Part shown: piece after piece, positions 34,726-48,330 of the stretch | Position numbering within the stretch: the stretch's first letter is position 1 | Layout: the number at the start of each line of letters is the position of its first letter | The notes under the pieces: model-generated | Seen by the model: only the letters and a program-made list of their open reading frames with translations | Databases searched by the model: none | What the model was told of the DNA's origin: nothing | Source of the DNA: Galbula dea | Lineage: Eukaryota > Chordata > Aves > Piciformes > Galbulidae | DNA: 64,000 nt | Assembly: GCA_013399015.1 (NCBI GenBank) | Contig: VWZX01007020.1 | Span: 3,200,454-3,264,453 of the forward strand | Reading direction: 5' to 3' | Made by a program: the position numbers and the translations under genes

Positions 34726-37700
34726 GGACCATGAACAATTCATGTAGGAAGTGTTTGAATACTTAGCTAAAGATAAGGAGTGTATGTGGGGGGGATACTC
34801 TCTCTTCTTGATTCTTTTCCCCATTTTCTGTCAGTTATTTTATTAAACTAAATTAACATGGCAGTTATTCCCCAAGAAATGCCAGCATAATTTACTGCTG
34901 CAGAGGGGCTCAAAATGTAAACCAGATGATAAACTAAAAATAAAAAAGTCCACATTAAGATTTAATTGCACTTCCCTTTCTATATTATGTTCTTATGTAA
35001 AATACATTACAAAACAGTAGTTTCTTTATCACTTCCTTCACTTTTAACTGAATTTCATTAACAATAAAGAAATATATTGTCTGTGGTTCAGTAATGTCAC
35101 TTGACAGTTAATCCCTTAACTTGATGTACATGTCTTTAAGATATTTTTTTTTTTAAAAGAACATGATAGCACTGACTAGAGCCAAGTATTGCACAATCAT
35201 GTGATTTGCAAGTTTCCCAGCTCGCAGCTTTGCCAGTGCAGGTCAATTCACACCTGCCACACTTATGCCATTCTGGTCCTCATGTTGCTTTTCCTTGGTG
35301 ATTGTCAGAGGTAGAGAGAGTTGTGCGTGCAGCTCCTTCCTTCCCCCCTCCCTCCCCGCTCCAAATGTGTGGTAAACCTTGTGCATTGGAAGTGTCTGCT
35401 CAGGAATTAAATGGAGTTTAATTTCTGTCCATTAGGAAGCTGCTATCCACATCGCCAATTAAGCCTTCTATTTAAAGGGTGAGGAGATATGTATGTCTAC
35501 ATCTTAATCACTGCTGTGACTGGTTTGCAAAGACCTTCCCTGACTGGTTCAGTTATTACTAGTAGTGGTGGGAGGCACAGAAATCAGCATGGTTATAAAA
35601 TCTACCCAAAAGCTGAGTAAATTCTGTAGGTGCTGTAGCGTCACTGTCAGCAGATTTAAAGCTGAGGTATGTCTGTGTTAGGGGATTCAGGGGTGTAGGC
35701 ATAAAGATGCATTGGGGAAAATTCCTTGACTTGGTAATAATTTTTTACCTGACAGGAATGAAAGCAAAGCAGGACCCACTTACTCAGAGGCAATGTTAAA
35801 AGAAGAGCAACTCTCACCTTGTCAGACCAGACTCAGTGCACGCCTTTGCTCTAATCATAACTTAGAAGCGATGCATTTCTCAAACAGACTCTAAGCAAAA
35901 CTGTCAAAGCTTGCTCCCTCCCCCTGCAGTTTTTTCTTATTAATTAATAATTATGTTCTTCCTTTTTATTTCCAAAAAACGTGGTAGGAAAACCTAAGGC
36001 AAGGGTAAGCTTTGTTTCATTTTCCTGGGACTCTTCTTTAAGAACAACACAAATTGTATCGGATTCCCCTGGTGCCTTGCAGCAGTGATCAGAGGACAGG
36101 TTTTTCAGGACATCAGCAGCCTCAGACCTGTCTCACTCCAAGCCATGGAAGAAACTGCTCAAAAGGGGAAAGTTCTGTTCCCCAGGGGTGGACACAGATG
36201 AAAGGTTCTTTTCATATACACCTGTCTCTTAATTATTTTTATTTAATTTTCTTTGAGTACTAGGATTGCCTACACTCAGTTGCAATTCTTTTGTTAGCTT
36301 GTGCCAGAAGATGGGGGGGAAACTGTGCTAAAGCATAACCTGTGCCTGGCTGTGCCACCTTTCCAAAGGATTTGATACTTTTTAGTAAACTCTCATGGAG
36401 AAGTATGGGTTTTGTGATGATGAAAAACTGAGGGGCATGTGAAGGACTTCAGTGTCAATGTCCTTTCTAGAGATGGAGAGGAGATTTGGCTCCCTAAGTT
36501 TCTCTCATGTGTTTGAATTTGAGTCAGTATATCTGGACTCTCTCAGAATTATTGGGGGTTCCATATATGTGTATGTGTGTGTACGTATATATGAGTATCA
36601 CATTAAAATCCTACCAAAATATCCTTGCCAGCTAGTATGTCCTCAAGCTCATAAAGCTGTGTTATCCCACAGTCTTTGTAAGGAGGAGCTTTGTGTGCTA
36701 AGTCTAATCTAGCTATATTTCTAAATTTATATATTTTAATATAAGGGGTAACTAAGAAAAAAAATAGACTCTCAAAGCAGGTATGCATATTCCACATGAA
36801 AAGCTAACAGGAACATCTTTTTTGACATACTTTCATTGAATGTTGCCTCTTTATGAATTCTTCAGAACATCTATACTTTTCACAAACTGGTCAGTGAAAG
36901 GCAGCAACACAGGTAAAACTAGTATCCTGGCTAACATAGCTGCTTAAAATGTCACCCTCATATGATTTTACTTAGCAGAAATTAGGAATCTGTAGTGATT
37001 TTCATGCTATAACTAATTTTGACCTGACAAATTTGTATGTTTTTCTCAGGACAGAAAGTAGTTTCCCAGTGTGCTTTTTGCAACATAAATATCCTCATAG
37101 AATTTGGGTCTATATGATTAAGAATAATCAGATGTATAGGTGGCTCATAAAGAGGCACATGGCCTGAAACAATAAATTTGACTCTTAACCATTTAAACAA
37201 AGGATAGGCAGGGGATGTTATTTGCACTGGAGAGGTGTTTAAGCAAGCAATCAGAGGCATGAGAGGGGCACTAACTACGAGTGGAAATCAATGAAATTCA
37301 AACTAAATGCTAGTCATACATTTAAAAAAAAAACAAAACAAAAACCAGATAAAAGCACATGCCTAGTGAAAGAGATTACCATGGGATGTGGTGAAAGATC
37401 CAGAACAAAAAGTCTTCAGATCAATATCAGATGTTTGCTATAGCTCAGCCACAGATAACTTGGCTGAATTGAGAAATTGCTAGATGGACTTATAGGATCT
37501 CTTTTTATGAAGAGTCCAAATAGATGCTTAAAATGGTTCCTTTTGGCTTTAAAAATCTGCAAAAATGTGTAGAAAAAGGAAGAGATCAAAGAAAAAGCTT
37601 TGAACAGCAAAAGAAATTCAGGAAGACAACTGTCAGTGTTACTGAGTCTGACTTCTTGTCTGGACATTGTGCCTTAGGGCTCAACTTCATGCCAGACATC

Positions 37701-40700
37701 TGATGCTTTGCCTAGCAGAACAGTGGAATCCGAGAAGAGACTTGCTGAAAATCATGTCCTATTTCCCAGCAAGGAAATCTTCCTTAATGTGGTGGATAAT
37801 GCTAGAGCCATTTTGAAGAGCCTTTTACAAAAACTATAGTACAAACAACCAGTGTGGCTGGTTGAAGATAGGACAGTTATCAACATCTCCATCAGCAAAA
37901 TGTTTTTGCTTCATTTTTTGGGAAAAGTTTTATGTGCCCAAAGCTGAATTTAATGCCTTAGTAGGTCTAAAATGTCCCCATCATACAAAGCATTTGCATT
38001 AGCATAGCATTTGGAAGCATGTGCATTAGGATTAGCATTTCCAGATAGGAAACAAGTCAGAAGCACTCTGACATGGCTGGAACAGAGTTTTTGGAAATGA
38101 AAGCAATTCACCTGAGAGGAAGGCTGAAGGTGTCTGTTACTCCAGTTCTTTCGAGTCTGTGAAGTCGCCAAGGCCCCACCTACCCCTGACTGTATTCCTG
38201 TACAAGAAATGCTGATTTGCTCTTTCTGCATACTTTGTGCATGGTCTGGATTGTCCTCCAGTGGGTTTCATCTTCCTCCGATCTCACTTCTTGTAACCCA
38301 AGGAGGGGAGATGAGCATAGGTGTGCATGCTTCATGTAGTGGTTTGCATAGCATAGGAACAGCAGCAGCTTGGGTAGGGGCTGAGGACCCTGTCTCTGCA
38401 TTATGGGACTGGAAAGGAGAGGTGGAACTTACTCTGGAGTAGCTCAGCTCTGGACCTGTGGACTTAAAGTCTAGTCACAATTGGAGCATGGCTTCTGGGA
38501 TTGGCTTCATCCAGCAGAAATTCTGCCTATGCGTCCCGAGAGCTTTATGATGAGCACTGAAGTAGGAACAGTGGGGGGAGCCCTTGAAAACATGCCTTTC
38601 CAGTTCAAGCTAAAAGAGCAGTTTAAAGCCATCTAGTTACTTCACAGCAGCTTTTTCAAGCAGATTCCTGGCTAAGGTAGCAGTGCTTTCCTTACCTGTG
38701 GAGCTCTCAGGCAAAGGCCTGTGGCTATCTTCTGGCAAAGACACTCGCAGAATTGAATCTTAGGGTGTAGTAATTCACCCCTCAAAATGTAGAACCATTT
38801 TCATGCCATTCACTTATTAAATACTGATTATTCTGTATTTTGTACAGGTTGATTTTAGGAAGGGTTTAGCCAGGAATTTTACTACTAAGTACATGCCATT
38901 TACAAATGGTGTGAAATAAAAATCAGGATCCTTAAAAAGATTCATGTTGGACATCTGACAATGAAGACAAAAATGTGTTATGTCTTCTTATCTTTTATGG
39001 GTTGAGGTTGTGACTTTTTTCTTTCTTTTTTTTTTTTTCCTTAAGTCTAAGGCACTATGCCATAAAGCTTGTAAAGCAGTTATGAAGTTCTTCAAATCTG
39101 AATTATCATTTCCCACCTACCTATCTTTCTTTTAAGCTTTAACCTTTGTAGATATAAGACTAGTATCTTGGGAAGCAGCTTTTTATTTAAGCTTTATTTA
39201 TATCTGTCAGTGGGAGATGCTTGGAAAACATTGGAAGAATGCTGCTCTGTCATGCAGCAACTGGGAATTTACATTACAAAATGGTAAAAGTAGTGCAAGG
39301 GTCAGTTCCTTCAGGTGCTGAATCCTCATTTCGGATTTTCAAAATCTTCTTGTGCGTGGGTATATTTCTGTATGTATATAATGATATGTATATATAGATA
39401 TATATGGGATTTGGGTTCTTTGTTTTACATCTGCTCTCATTACATTCAGTGTGCTTTATGTTTATGTTAATATGTATATTTATAATACTTGAAGACATCA
39501 TAAGGTAGAAAAGGAGAAGAGATAATTTAGGCTTTACAAGGATAGGAGAAAGGAGGAAAGACATGCTCATGTATTGGAAGAAAAGCTTGTGCCATCATTT
39601 AAAATCTGCCTTTAGGCAGTTTTAACTTATATGACCAGCATTTGCCATGTAGATCCTTATTTCTCCTGACTCTGGCAACAGTATGGAAGTCAGATAGCCA
39701 TCCAAGTGAAATGCCAAAGGCACAAACAAAAGTTTTTTCTTCTCTGTCCATCTCTGGTTTTTTTTCCCTTGTCCTACGTGTTTATAGGACATATGACAAT
39801 TTTCTTTGCGTTACTTGCCATAGTTCAAGGTAATGGAGCAAGGAATTTAACGTAATACTTCATATGCATTGAAACTGTCCTTTGCATTATTCCTTGTCCA
39901 AAACCAGCTGGTGGCCAAATGTATTTGGTCTGCTTTTGTTCAGAGTGGCACATGATAATTCTCTGCCATACCAGAACTCTAGGAACAACATTTTGCCCCA
40001 GTTAGGTTTTTGCAGTACATGGGCTGGTGTAGGCTCAGGCATGCTAAAATCTTTTGATTTAGGGATAATCTTGTGTTATCTGGTTGGGTCTTGAACGTTC
40101 CCTAGAGCCTTCTGAGAAATAAGCACTCCTAAGAGTTCAGCCTGTGTTAAAACATGCTTGCAATTTCCATGTGAACAAAAGCTGCTGATAGTGGCTAGGA
40201 TCGGGGAAACAAAGTTCCTCTGTCCTTTATGAAAAGATCCCCCACTCAATCTTTTAAGTTCTGTTCTGTTCTGCAACTTTATTGCTATTCAAACTAGGTC
40301 TAGAGACATAGGCTTGGAGCTTTTCTCTTTTTTAGGTTTGGTTTGGTTTGTTGGTTTTTTTTAAAGGCTTATTGGGGTTGCAGCATTGGAACATTCTACC
40401 CTACTAGTGTCTTGAGATGTAAAGTGAAGGATTTATGGAAAAGAAAATAGGATAGAACATTAAAAGTTTGGTTTTTAAAAATGGAGCCAGTAGCTTGACA
40501 GATTGTTCAGTAAATGTTCATTTTATTGAGAATTATAAAAAAGGTGCTTAACGCCTCTGTGCCATTAATATAATACATTAAAAGGTTACTGTCAAGATTA
40601 GTGTTTCGGCTCTGAAAATTGACTGTGGGGTTTATAGGCAGCTCTGTTCATATTCTGCTTGGAAGATGAGGTATCTTCTACTTAATACTTGACAAAGCCA

Positions 40701-43700
40701 TTACGGTGTTCCAAGGCTTTATCCTGGGAAGCTTGATAAATAGTAAAACATAAATAAAGTCTCATTTGAGAAACAGGAGAATAGTTGCTATCTGTCTTAC
40801 AGCCAGATTTAGCAGATGCGGGTTTGAATGTTAAACAGTTGTGAAAATAGCCAGTGTCAAACTAGTGCAAAATTAAACTTGTGGGGTGTTCTGTTTTCAG
40901 TGTCTGTTATTGTTGAAGTACTCCATTTCAAAAGCATGCATTCCTTCCTACAGAAAAAAAATCAGATTCCTTAGTTGAAATTAATTAGCATTCAGAAACC
41001 AGATAGCATGTTTTTGGGTATTCATGAGATCTCTGTTTGAAAAAATGTTTTTAACTTGTAGAAATGTGTTGCAACACACAGATGGGAAGAAAAAGAAAAA
41101 AAAATCTCTTTAGCAAGCACTGTGTGTAAAAGGAATATTACATTTTGCACGCTCCTGATTACCCTGTGTAAACAGTTTTTGACATCTGTCTTTATAGTTT
41201 TCGAGAAGAGGAAGACTTTGTTAAAAGAACCATTTTTATACAGCAGTCACCATTTCAGTCTTGCTTTACCTGTATTATGAAAGCAGATGGTCTGCATGTC
41301 TTTTGAATATTTATAACTATCAAAAACAATCTCTTGCTATTCACCCTTAGGCTTATGAGATGTCAGGACTGTTCTGGTTGAAAAAAAATCATCTTGGGTG
41401 TTTACAGAAAGAGGATTACATTAAGCTGAAATGACTATACATTTTCCAGTTTAATATTTGTCCATCAGCTGTTTAATCGTATTTAGATAATTGTGTAAAT
41501 AAGTTGTTGCAGCCCTTGCCCCTTCCACTGAGCAGGCATGAAGCTTTAAACACCAATAACGAGTTGCAAAAAAAGCTCAGATTTTTTATTCCTAGTTAAA
41601 CAACCTGGAAGGCCTAAATAAGTTTTGGTTACAATGCTCCTTTTGGGAGAAATATTTCATTTGCAAAGGAATCTCCGATATCTCATTCATCCAAGTTGTT
41701 AAAGGAAGCTGCTGTGTCTTTTACTCTCTGCAAAGTCTGTTAGCATGTGTTTGTTCTGTGTAAATGTTGCAGCCCAACTATCCCTTCATGAAGCATGAGA
41801 ACAACCTCATTCTGTCCATATAAAAATAATTTTAAGGTTATTTAGGGGAAGTTTTGGGACTGTGGGGGTTAAAAGCTTTTTTGACTGGAAGCTGAACAAT
41901 CACTGATAACAGATTTTGCTGTGGTTGGTTGATTTGGCAGAAAAGCATGAACAGTTTTGGTTTAGATGATTGAATTAACCTGATTAACATTGTTTTTGTT
42001 GTTTTGCAAAAAGGACAACAGTATACTTTTAGTGATGCTCAAGCAATACTTCACCTAGTTGGAGAGCAGTGTTAGAGGCAGTGACTCAGAAAAGCCTCCC
42101 TTTTAGTACCTGCAGCGGTAGCTGCAGCAACCAGCCAGCATGAAAGGCGCAAGTCCTTCCTGAGCCTTGCAGGACACACCTTGCATTAGAATCTGACACA
42201 ATATAAAAGGTGTCTGATGCTACCATTTCATCAGGCTTTATTTGATGGGCATATATAAAGAGTTCTGGCTGAGATTTAAGATGCTTCCCCAGGGTGTTCC
42301 CCAACTTCTTAGAGAAATGATGATGTCTGGTTTTCAAATTTCTGGTATTTAATCTTCCTGAGAGAATGGGATGTAGTTCAAACTACTCTGGGTGAACCTC
42401 AGCTGAACTTCAGAACAAATTCCACCCCTACCTCCACACAGTTGTTGGATGCCTAATTATAATTAACTTATTTGGCTAAAAAAAGAGCACTTGGGCTGCA
42501 GCAGATGGTGTCATTCTAGAATAGTGGGACTTCTGTAAAGGTGGCACCATCAGATGAGATCTGATTCTCGGAACAAGACTGCAAGTGATGTGGTTGTGGG
42601 GCAGGAGGGATGGAGAAGAGGGGAAGGAGGGAAATTTGGGATCTTGAAGTCTCGCAACTTACTTTCAAGGGCAGACTTCTAGAAGATGCGTGAAAACTGC
42701 AGATATGTGACCAGGTTTTGCATTCTATCAATTTTCTTTGTGATGTGTGAAAAAAATCATATTATGAGTGATGAATATGTTGCATTTAAATACTTGTATG
42801 ATATATTTATGTTTGTCATCCTTGTACATGGAAAGCATCTGGCTCTGTGCCTCACAGTTAAGAAATGCCTATGTACAGTAATACCTGAATATGATGTGCT
42901 TCGAATACAATCATTTTAATTTTGATTATTAATAGGTACAAGCCAAGACATAGGGATCTCCTTATGTGTAATAACCTGGGAAATAAGAAAAAACTTCAAT
43001 TTGCCTCCAGTCTAGATCGTGGATCTCTTAACAACCACTAACTCACAGGGTTAATCTTCAGCTTTAGGCCCTGAGCATAGTGGGCATTCATGTGTGTAGA
43101 TTGCCATTAAAACACATAGGAATATATAGGAATTTCTAGAGCAAAGTACATCTCTCTGCACTGACATGACTGAAAGTTTGATGACAATGAATAAAGCATA
43201 GGGACATCTCACTATTCTAGAATGAAATTCAATGTTGTCAAGTTATTTTCTGAGTTAACAAGGTAGTTATATTTTTATCTGGCTTGTAAAATTTTGCCTT
43301 CAGTGAATCAGTAAATAAATCATTGATTCCTGCTGATGAGGATTCTTAGTATAGGTAATACCACTTGAATGTTTGCCTGAAGTCTTCTCAAAGAAGAAGC
43401 AGGATAGTTTTCATTTTAAAATGTGTTGATAATATCTATGGGTTTTTACTCTACTTTGAAGAGCTGGAGTAAAATCCCAACCTTAGCCATCAAAGCCTGA
43501 AATTCACGTTGTGTGAAAGAAGCTAAAATTCCTAACAGTGTTATTTAAACAGACCAGGCCCCTATTTGATTGTAAAATAAAGCAACTGAATTAAATTTAT
43601 TCCTAAAGAAGCAGGGGGTGTCACAAACCACCATGTCATTGACATATCTTCTTTGTAAAATGACATAGAAGGGAGGACTAGGAAATCCAAAACAAACATC

Positions 43701-45635
43701 TCCATCAGTAGTAGGTAATTTGCTAAAATTATTATTGGTCTACATGTTTTCATACTTTCTAAAGTTACTTAGGCAGGAAAAGATATCTGAAAGGGGCAAA
43801 TTAAAATGAGAGAAAGCCACCTTGAAGTCTGAATAACCTCTAGAAAATACAAGCTAATATGGGATGGTGGCCCATTACGTGTGGAGTTCCCCATTTTGCT
43901 CATGCAGATCTATAGGTTTTGCATGTAGAGTAGCTGTACATTCATATAATTTACTAGTTCAAATCCAAAAGACTTTTAAAGTCATGCCTTATATATCACG
44001 TGCCCATGTTTGAAAGGGTTTAATCTGTAAAAGAGCTTAAACAATATTTTTTTAAGTATTAGACATTAATGATACTGCTATTGGAAATTGAAATTGCGTT
44101 CACCTGTGCTTGGTTCAGGTTATTCAAGCTAGAGTTGCAGTAGTCGAAGATTTCATTCTTCTTTTATACCACTGACAAAAAGCTTTAGCTAATTTCAGAA
44201 ATGCCAGATTAATATCAAGGATTGGTAAGAATTTGGGTGATTCAGAGAAACATTAAATAGCTGCCTGGTGTGTAGAGGGTATCCACATTTGGCATGAATA
44301 ATAGTGCCTTGCTCTAGCAGTTCTGAGCCTCCACAAATAGCTTGTTACTGAGTAATATCTTAGAAAATGGTTATAATGAACTTCACTAAGATCAATAATC
44401 AAGGTACTTCTACTCACAAGCTGCACTAGCCTTATAAAAGATGACTTACAGTAATATTTATTGCATTTTTACTCCAAACTCTTCCAGTGGTTATTGCAGT
44501 TTGTGTAACAAAGGGTTGATGCTGTACATCGATTTTATGACAGCACAGATATAGCTAAATGTTACATGCTGAATAGCAAAGAAACATAATAGAGCTTTAT
44601 CTTCTTGACTGTCATTCTTTTCTCAATATGCTGGGCAATTCCTGTAGTTAAGCTAAAAGTAACTATTTTCCACAGAGAAATCTAAAGGGTGGCAAGATTC
44701 AGTCTATTGAAATTGCATTTGCTAATTTTGTTGTTCATACATCATATACTGAGTATAATTTTCAAGTTTGAGAATTATTTCATTTTGCAAGACATAATCT
44801 TAATTGATTTTGTAAAAGAATGTACTGGAACTGAAAGTTTTATGCATTGTAAATTCCACTATTTTAAAATTGGTCAAAACCAAGTGGAAGGTTAATTTCT
44901 TAGTGTAGATATCTGGTATCTCAACAACCTCTGAGAAAAAAAGTGTCTCTATCGTCCTTTGGTCTATTTTACACTGATACTCAGCTACAGAATTAGACAT
45001 GACAATTAGAGCTTTTCATAAGCCTGTCACTATGAATCACTTAAAATACCCTGTTTAGGAAAAGCAAGTCTGAGTTCATTTTGGGTTGTTACATTTTTGA
45101 TTCTACTATAAACTCCCTTTTTAAAATTCTACTAATAGGTCTTTCAGATAAACTTTTGTCCTACAATTTTCTCGCATCTACCCTGTGATAAGTGGCACAA
45201 AGGAAATGAGCGTAGGTTACTCGGGGCATTGCTCTTTGGAGTCAGTGTAAGATTTGTGTGCCTGTAAACTTCTGTGGGTATGTGAAGGGTAAAACCCATT
45301 TGAAGTAGAAATAATATGAAAAAAAAAAAAAAAGCATTTTTGCTCAACATCTTCCATCCAGAGCCTATCCCATTGCCTGAGGTTTCTTGGTCGATAACTT
45401 TGTTCTTCCCTTAGTAAATCTGCTTTTTTTTCCTTCCATTTACAATATACCTTGCTTTGGTTTTATGCTCAATTAATAAGATTTTTAAAAGGCTTTGGAC
45501 AATAGGATTAAAAATGCAATATGGTTCTCAAACTCTAAAAATGTAATGGTTTCAGTAATTGAAATAGATTGTGCTTTGACTTGTACTGCTCTGTATTACA
45601 GTTTTTGTTTTTTTTCTTCTCCCCTTTTCACACAG

Positions 45636-45747
45636 AGTATGATTTCTTCCATTGTGAACAGCACTTACTATGCAAATGTCTCAGCAGCAAAATGTCAGGA
45701 ATTTGGAAGGTGGTATAAACATTTCAAGAAGGCAAAAGATATGATGG
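45636..45747 (+). CDS. SATB1: SATB1 coding exon 5 (end of CUT-like domain)
   Basis: Encodes residues 214-250 plus the first base of codon 251, starting SMISSIVNSTYYANVSAAK and ending HFKKAKDMM. It completes the CUT-like domain. The acceptor has a long pyrimidine tract ending CACACAG; the donor is GTAAGC. Human SATB1, as I recall it, has threonine where this protein has alanine in FKKAKD. Directly after the donor, a poly(A) run of 42 bases begins only 6 bases into the intron and ends in an ambiguous base. The last base of this exon and the first two of the next make up V251 of the caspase-6 site. Confidence 0.96.
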
Positions 45748-45750
45748 GTA

Positions 45751-45795
<45 letters not shown>

Positions 45796-48330
45796 NTGCC
45801 ATGGTGGTGGATACATACCACTATGTGTCATGTTGGGGTCTGTCACAGTCATATAAGGAGCCAGGTCCCCTCATGATAAGTTTAGAGTGCTTTTGATGAG
45901 AAGATGTAAAAGTACATATATAGTGAATGAATTAATTTAAATAATATTTGGTATTGAAACAGCCAAACTGACTTGGGTAGCCAGAGATGTAAAGCTGTCA
46001 TTCTGTAAATCTAGAGTTCTTCTGTCACCCAGAAAAATTGTTTGAAAAACCTGTTCCTGGAACTGTGAAGGACCAATTTTTTTTAATGTATGTATTTTTT
46101 TTTCTTGCTCTGGCTAAAGTATATTTAGAGAAATGGGCTTTTATGACTACCACTGCATTCCAAAAATAATGCTATAACTTTATAAATTTTTTTAACAAAT
46201 AGTTGTGGTGACAATTGTTTGCTTGTTTTACTAAGCACAAGTAAATTACTGGAGGAAGTGGGACATATTAATTCTGTTATACCATTTATCTTTGTGTTGT
46301 TCCTTTTAAAAACAATTTCTTAAACCTGTTAAGATAATTTTGAAAACTATGTCAGAAAATTTCTATGTAGTTTTCAACGAAATGAAGAAATGAAGCCTTA
46401 GTTTGGATTGAATTTTGAGCTTGACTTAGCTCTCAGTGTTTGAAGCAAAATTATTCATCTACCAAAACAGATTCCTTGCCTTTTATAGGTTAAGGCTGTA
46501 ATGAAGACAATGCATCACTTTTGTGATAATTGCTTGAATTACTATTCTAAGTGAATGGCCCACTTGGGCTGATCTCTACTTTCTGCTAGTGAAGGCAGCT
46601 TCTTTATCTACTTTGTACCTTCTATGCAATGCCAAACCCTTCTTCTGAGACCACCGAAGCTGGTAGTAAGACTTCATTTGGCTTCAAGTGGTCCATGTGT
46701 GAGGCAGCACAATGCCTGCATGGGAGGGTGACTTTTCCATGGCATCCTTTTCCACTACAGCAGCACTCCTGCATGGGGTAACCTCTGCAAAATCCGCCTT
46801 ACATCACCTTCTGAGACAGGTTCACCATCTATTTATCTGGGGGCAATGAAGCCAGTGCATAGGAAATGTGTGTATGTGTGTATGTTTCTGGGTAAACTGA
46901 TGCTGGGTAGGGAAGCAGCACGGTACTCAAAGCTACACAGATGAGGAACAGCAGGTGCTGTGCTATGTGACTGATCCAGGCTAAAGACACCAGACCCCTT
47001 TGCAGAGCAACCAGCTTGCTTTTTATTTTTTAAATTTCTGCCTGCAATAGGACAGAGGGGAAAGGCAGTACTGCAGGTTGGAATCCAAGTGCTGATTTCT
47101 TCTTCCAGCTTTCATCCTTGTGGAGGAAAGGGTAGTTTTGCACTGAGCGGCTGTTAGTGAAGATCATAATTACTATGAAAAGCTCAGACACTGCCTTTTT
47201 TCTTTTTTTAAAAAAAAAGTGTTCTACCATTGTAAGAAAAAAATTGCTATAACACTTTGGTGAAGATACCAGAGTTTTGATTTTTAAATAATGCATATTT
47301 TCTAAGGCTATTTCCAGACCAGCATTGCTAAAGCTTTAGAACTGAGATTATTTAAAATGAAAAAGTGACATACATTGATAAAAAGGAGACATCTCTACAT
47401 CAACCTAGAGTTATTTTGTATTGTCTTATCATGCACAAGAGGGGAGTTGGAAGAAGTCTTGTAGTGTAAAAAAACCTGTTGTGTTAATTAAAAAGGAGGG
47501 TGTGTCAAGGCAGATGAGTTAATATCAGAAAAAAATTCAACCATGTTGCAAGTCACTGAAAAAACCTATGCATACATGGTTGCAAGGTAAAGCAGCCCAT
47601 CTGTGTAATTTACATAAATTATACTAGTTCCTACCAGTCCCATACAATTGATTGCAGCATCTACAAATTAGCAGAGGGTCCATACCCAACCCTGCTTGTT
47701 TCCAGTGGCTGGGAACTGCAGATGTTGTGGTGAGGATAACACAGGAGAAACAAAAGCAGTCACTAAGGGCTTCTCTCTCTCTGCCCAGGGTGTCACAGCC
47801 CTCCTTCCCCTTTGCACAGCTGTACTTAGCACTTCACCTGCATGTTCTGCAGCACAGAGTGGTTTCCCACCCTCTATAGTTGTTTACTGTCTTATCTGAA
47901 GTCCCTTGCATCCATCCTTGGGGGATGTGCTGTGTGCCTTTGTGAAGCTCTGAGGAAGTTTTTCCTTTGTCATAGGTGATTTCCAGCTTGTGGTTCGCCT
48001 GTGATGTTCTGCTGGTTCCTCCAAGGGCCCAGTGACAATGATGGGCAGTTTTTTGGATGAGTTTTTTCTTTTATTTGTTTTGGTTTTGGTTTGTTTGTTG
48101 GTTGTTTTTTATATATTTACTACACCATTATTTGTAGGTAAATTTGGAAAGCACATAGACACAACAATGATGTTAAGGGCCTGCTGGTGTAGGCTGGAGA
48201 GTACAGTAAGCTTGAACCTGAATGTCCCAGTTTATTTTGTTTATTTTTGGTAGAATGTCCTGTGAAGAGCATGAAGTTTGTGATTTTCAGTCTTATGTTG
48301 GCTTTTTTCAATGTTTCTTTTTCACTGTAG
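45748..48330 (+). other. SATB1: SATB1 intron before the linker exon
   Basis: 2583 bases, donor GTAAGC, acceptor TTTTTCACTGTAG. The 5' end is a long poly(A) run with an N at 45796, so its true length is uncertain. No gene or recognisable transposon is seen. Confidence 0.9.
45754..45795. repeat. Poly(A) run (42 bases) ending in an ambiguous base
   Basis: The run starts 6 bases after the splice donor of SATB1 coding exon 5 and is followed by N at 45796. The N suggests an unresolved homopolymer or a collapsed assembly gap. Confidence 0.9.

Larger units (their letters stand above)
27812..45635 (+). other. SATB1: SATB1 large intron (17.8 kb)
   Basis: Donor GTACTT, acceptor CTCCCCTTTTCACACAG. It is the largest complete intron in the window. 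No nested gene is supported; open frames are short and without domains. It contains an L2-type LINE relic at about 34438-34725, pyrimidine and (TA)n microsatellites, and conserved-looking blocks at about 35400-35480 and 40540-41740. Its length and repeat-poor blocks suggest it carries enhancers of SATB1, which is inference. Confidence 0.85.

Noticed and set aside
45495..45896. 133-codon open frame around SATB1 coding exon 5
   Set aside because: Only the middle part is the exon. The rest is intron, including a poly-lysine reading of the poly(A) run and an ambiguous base.
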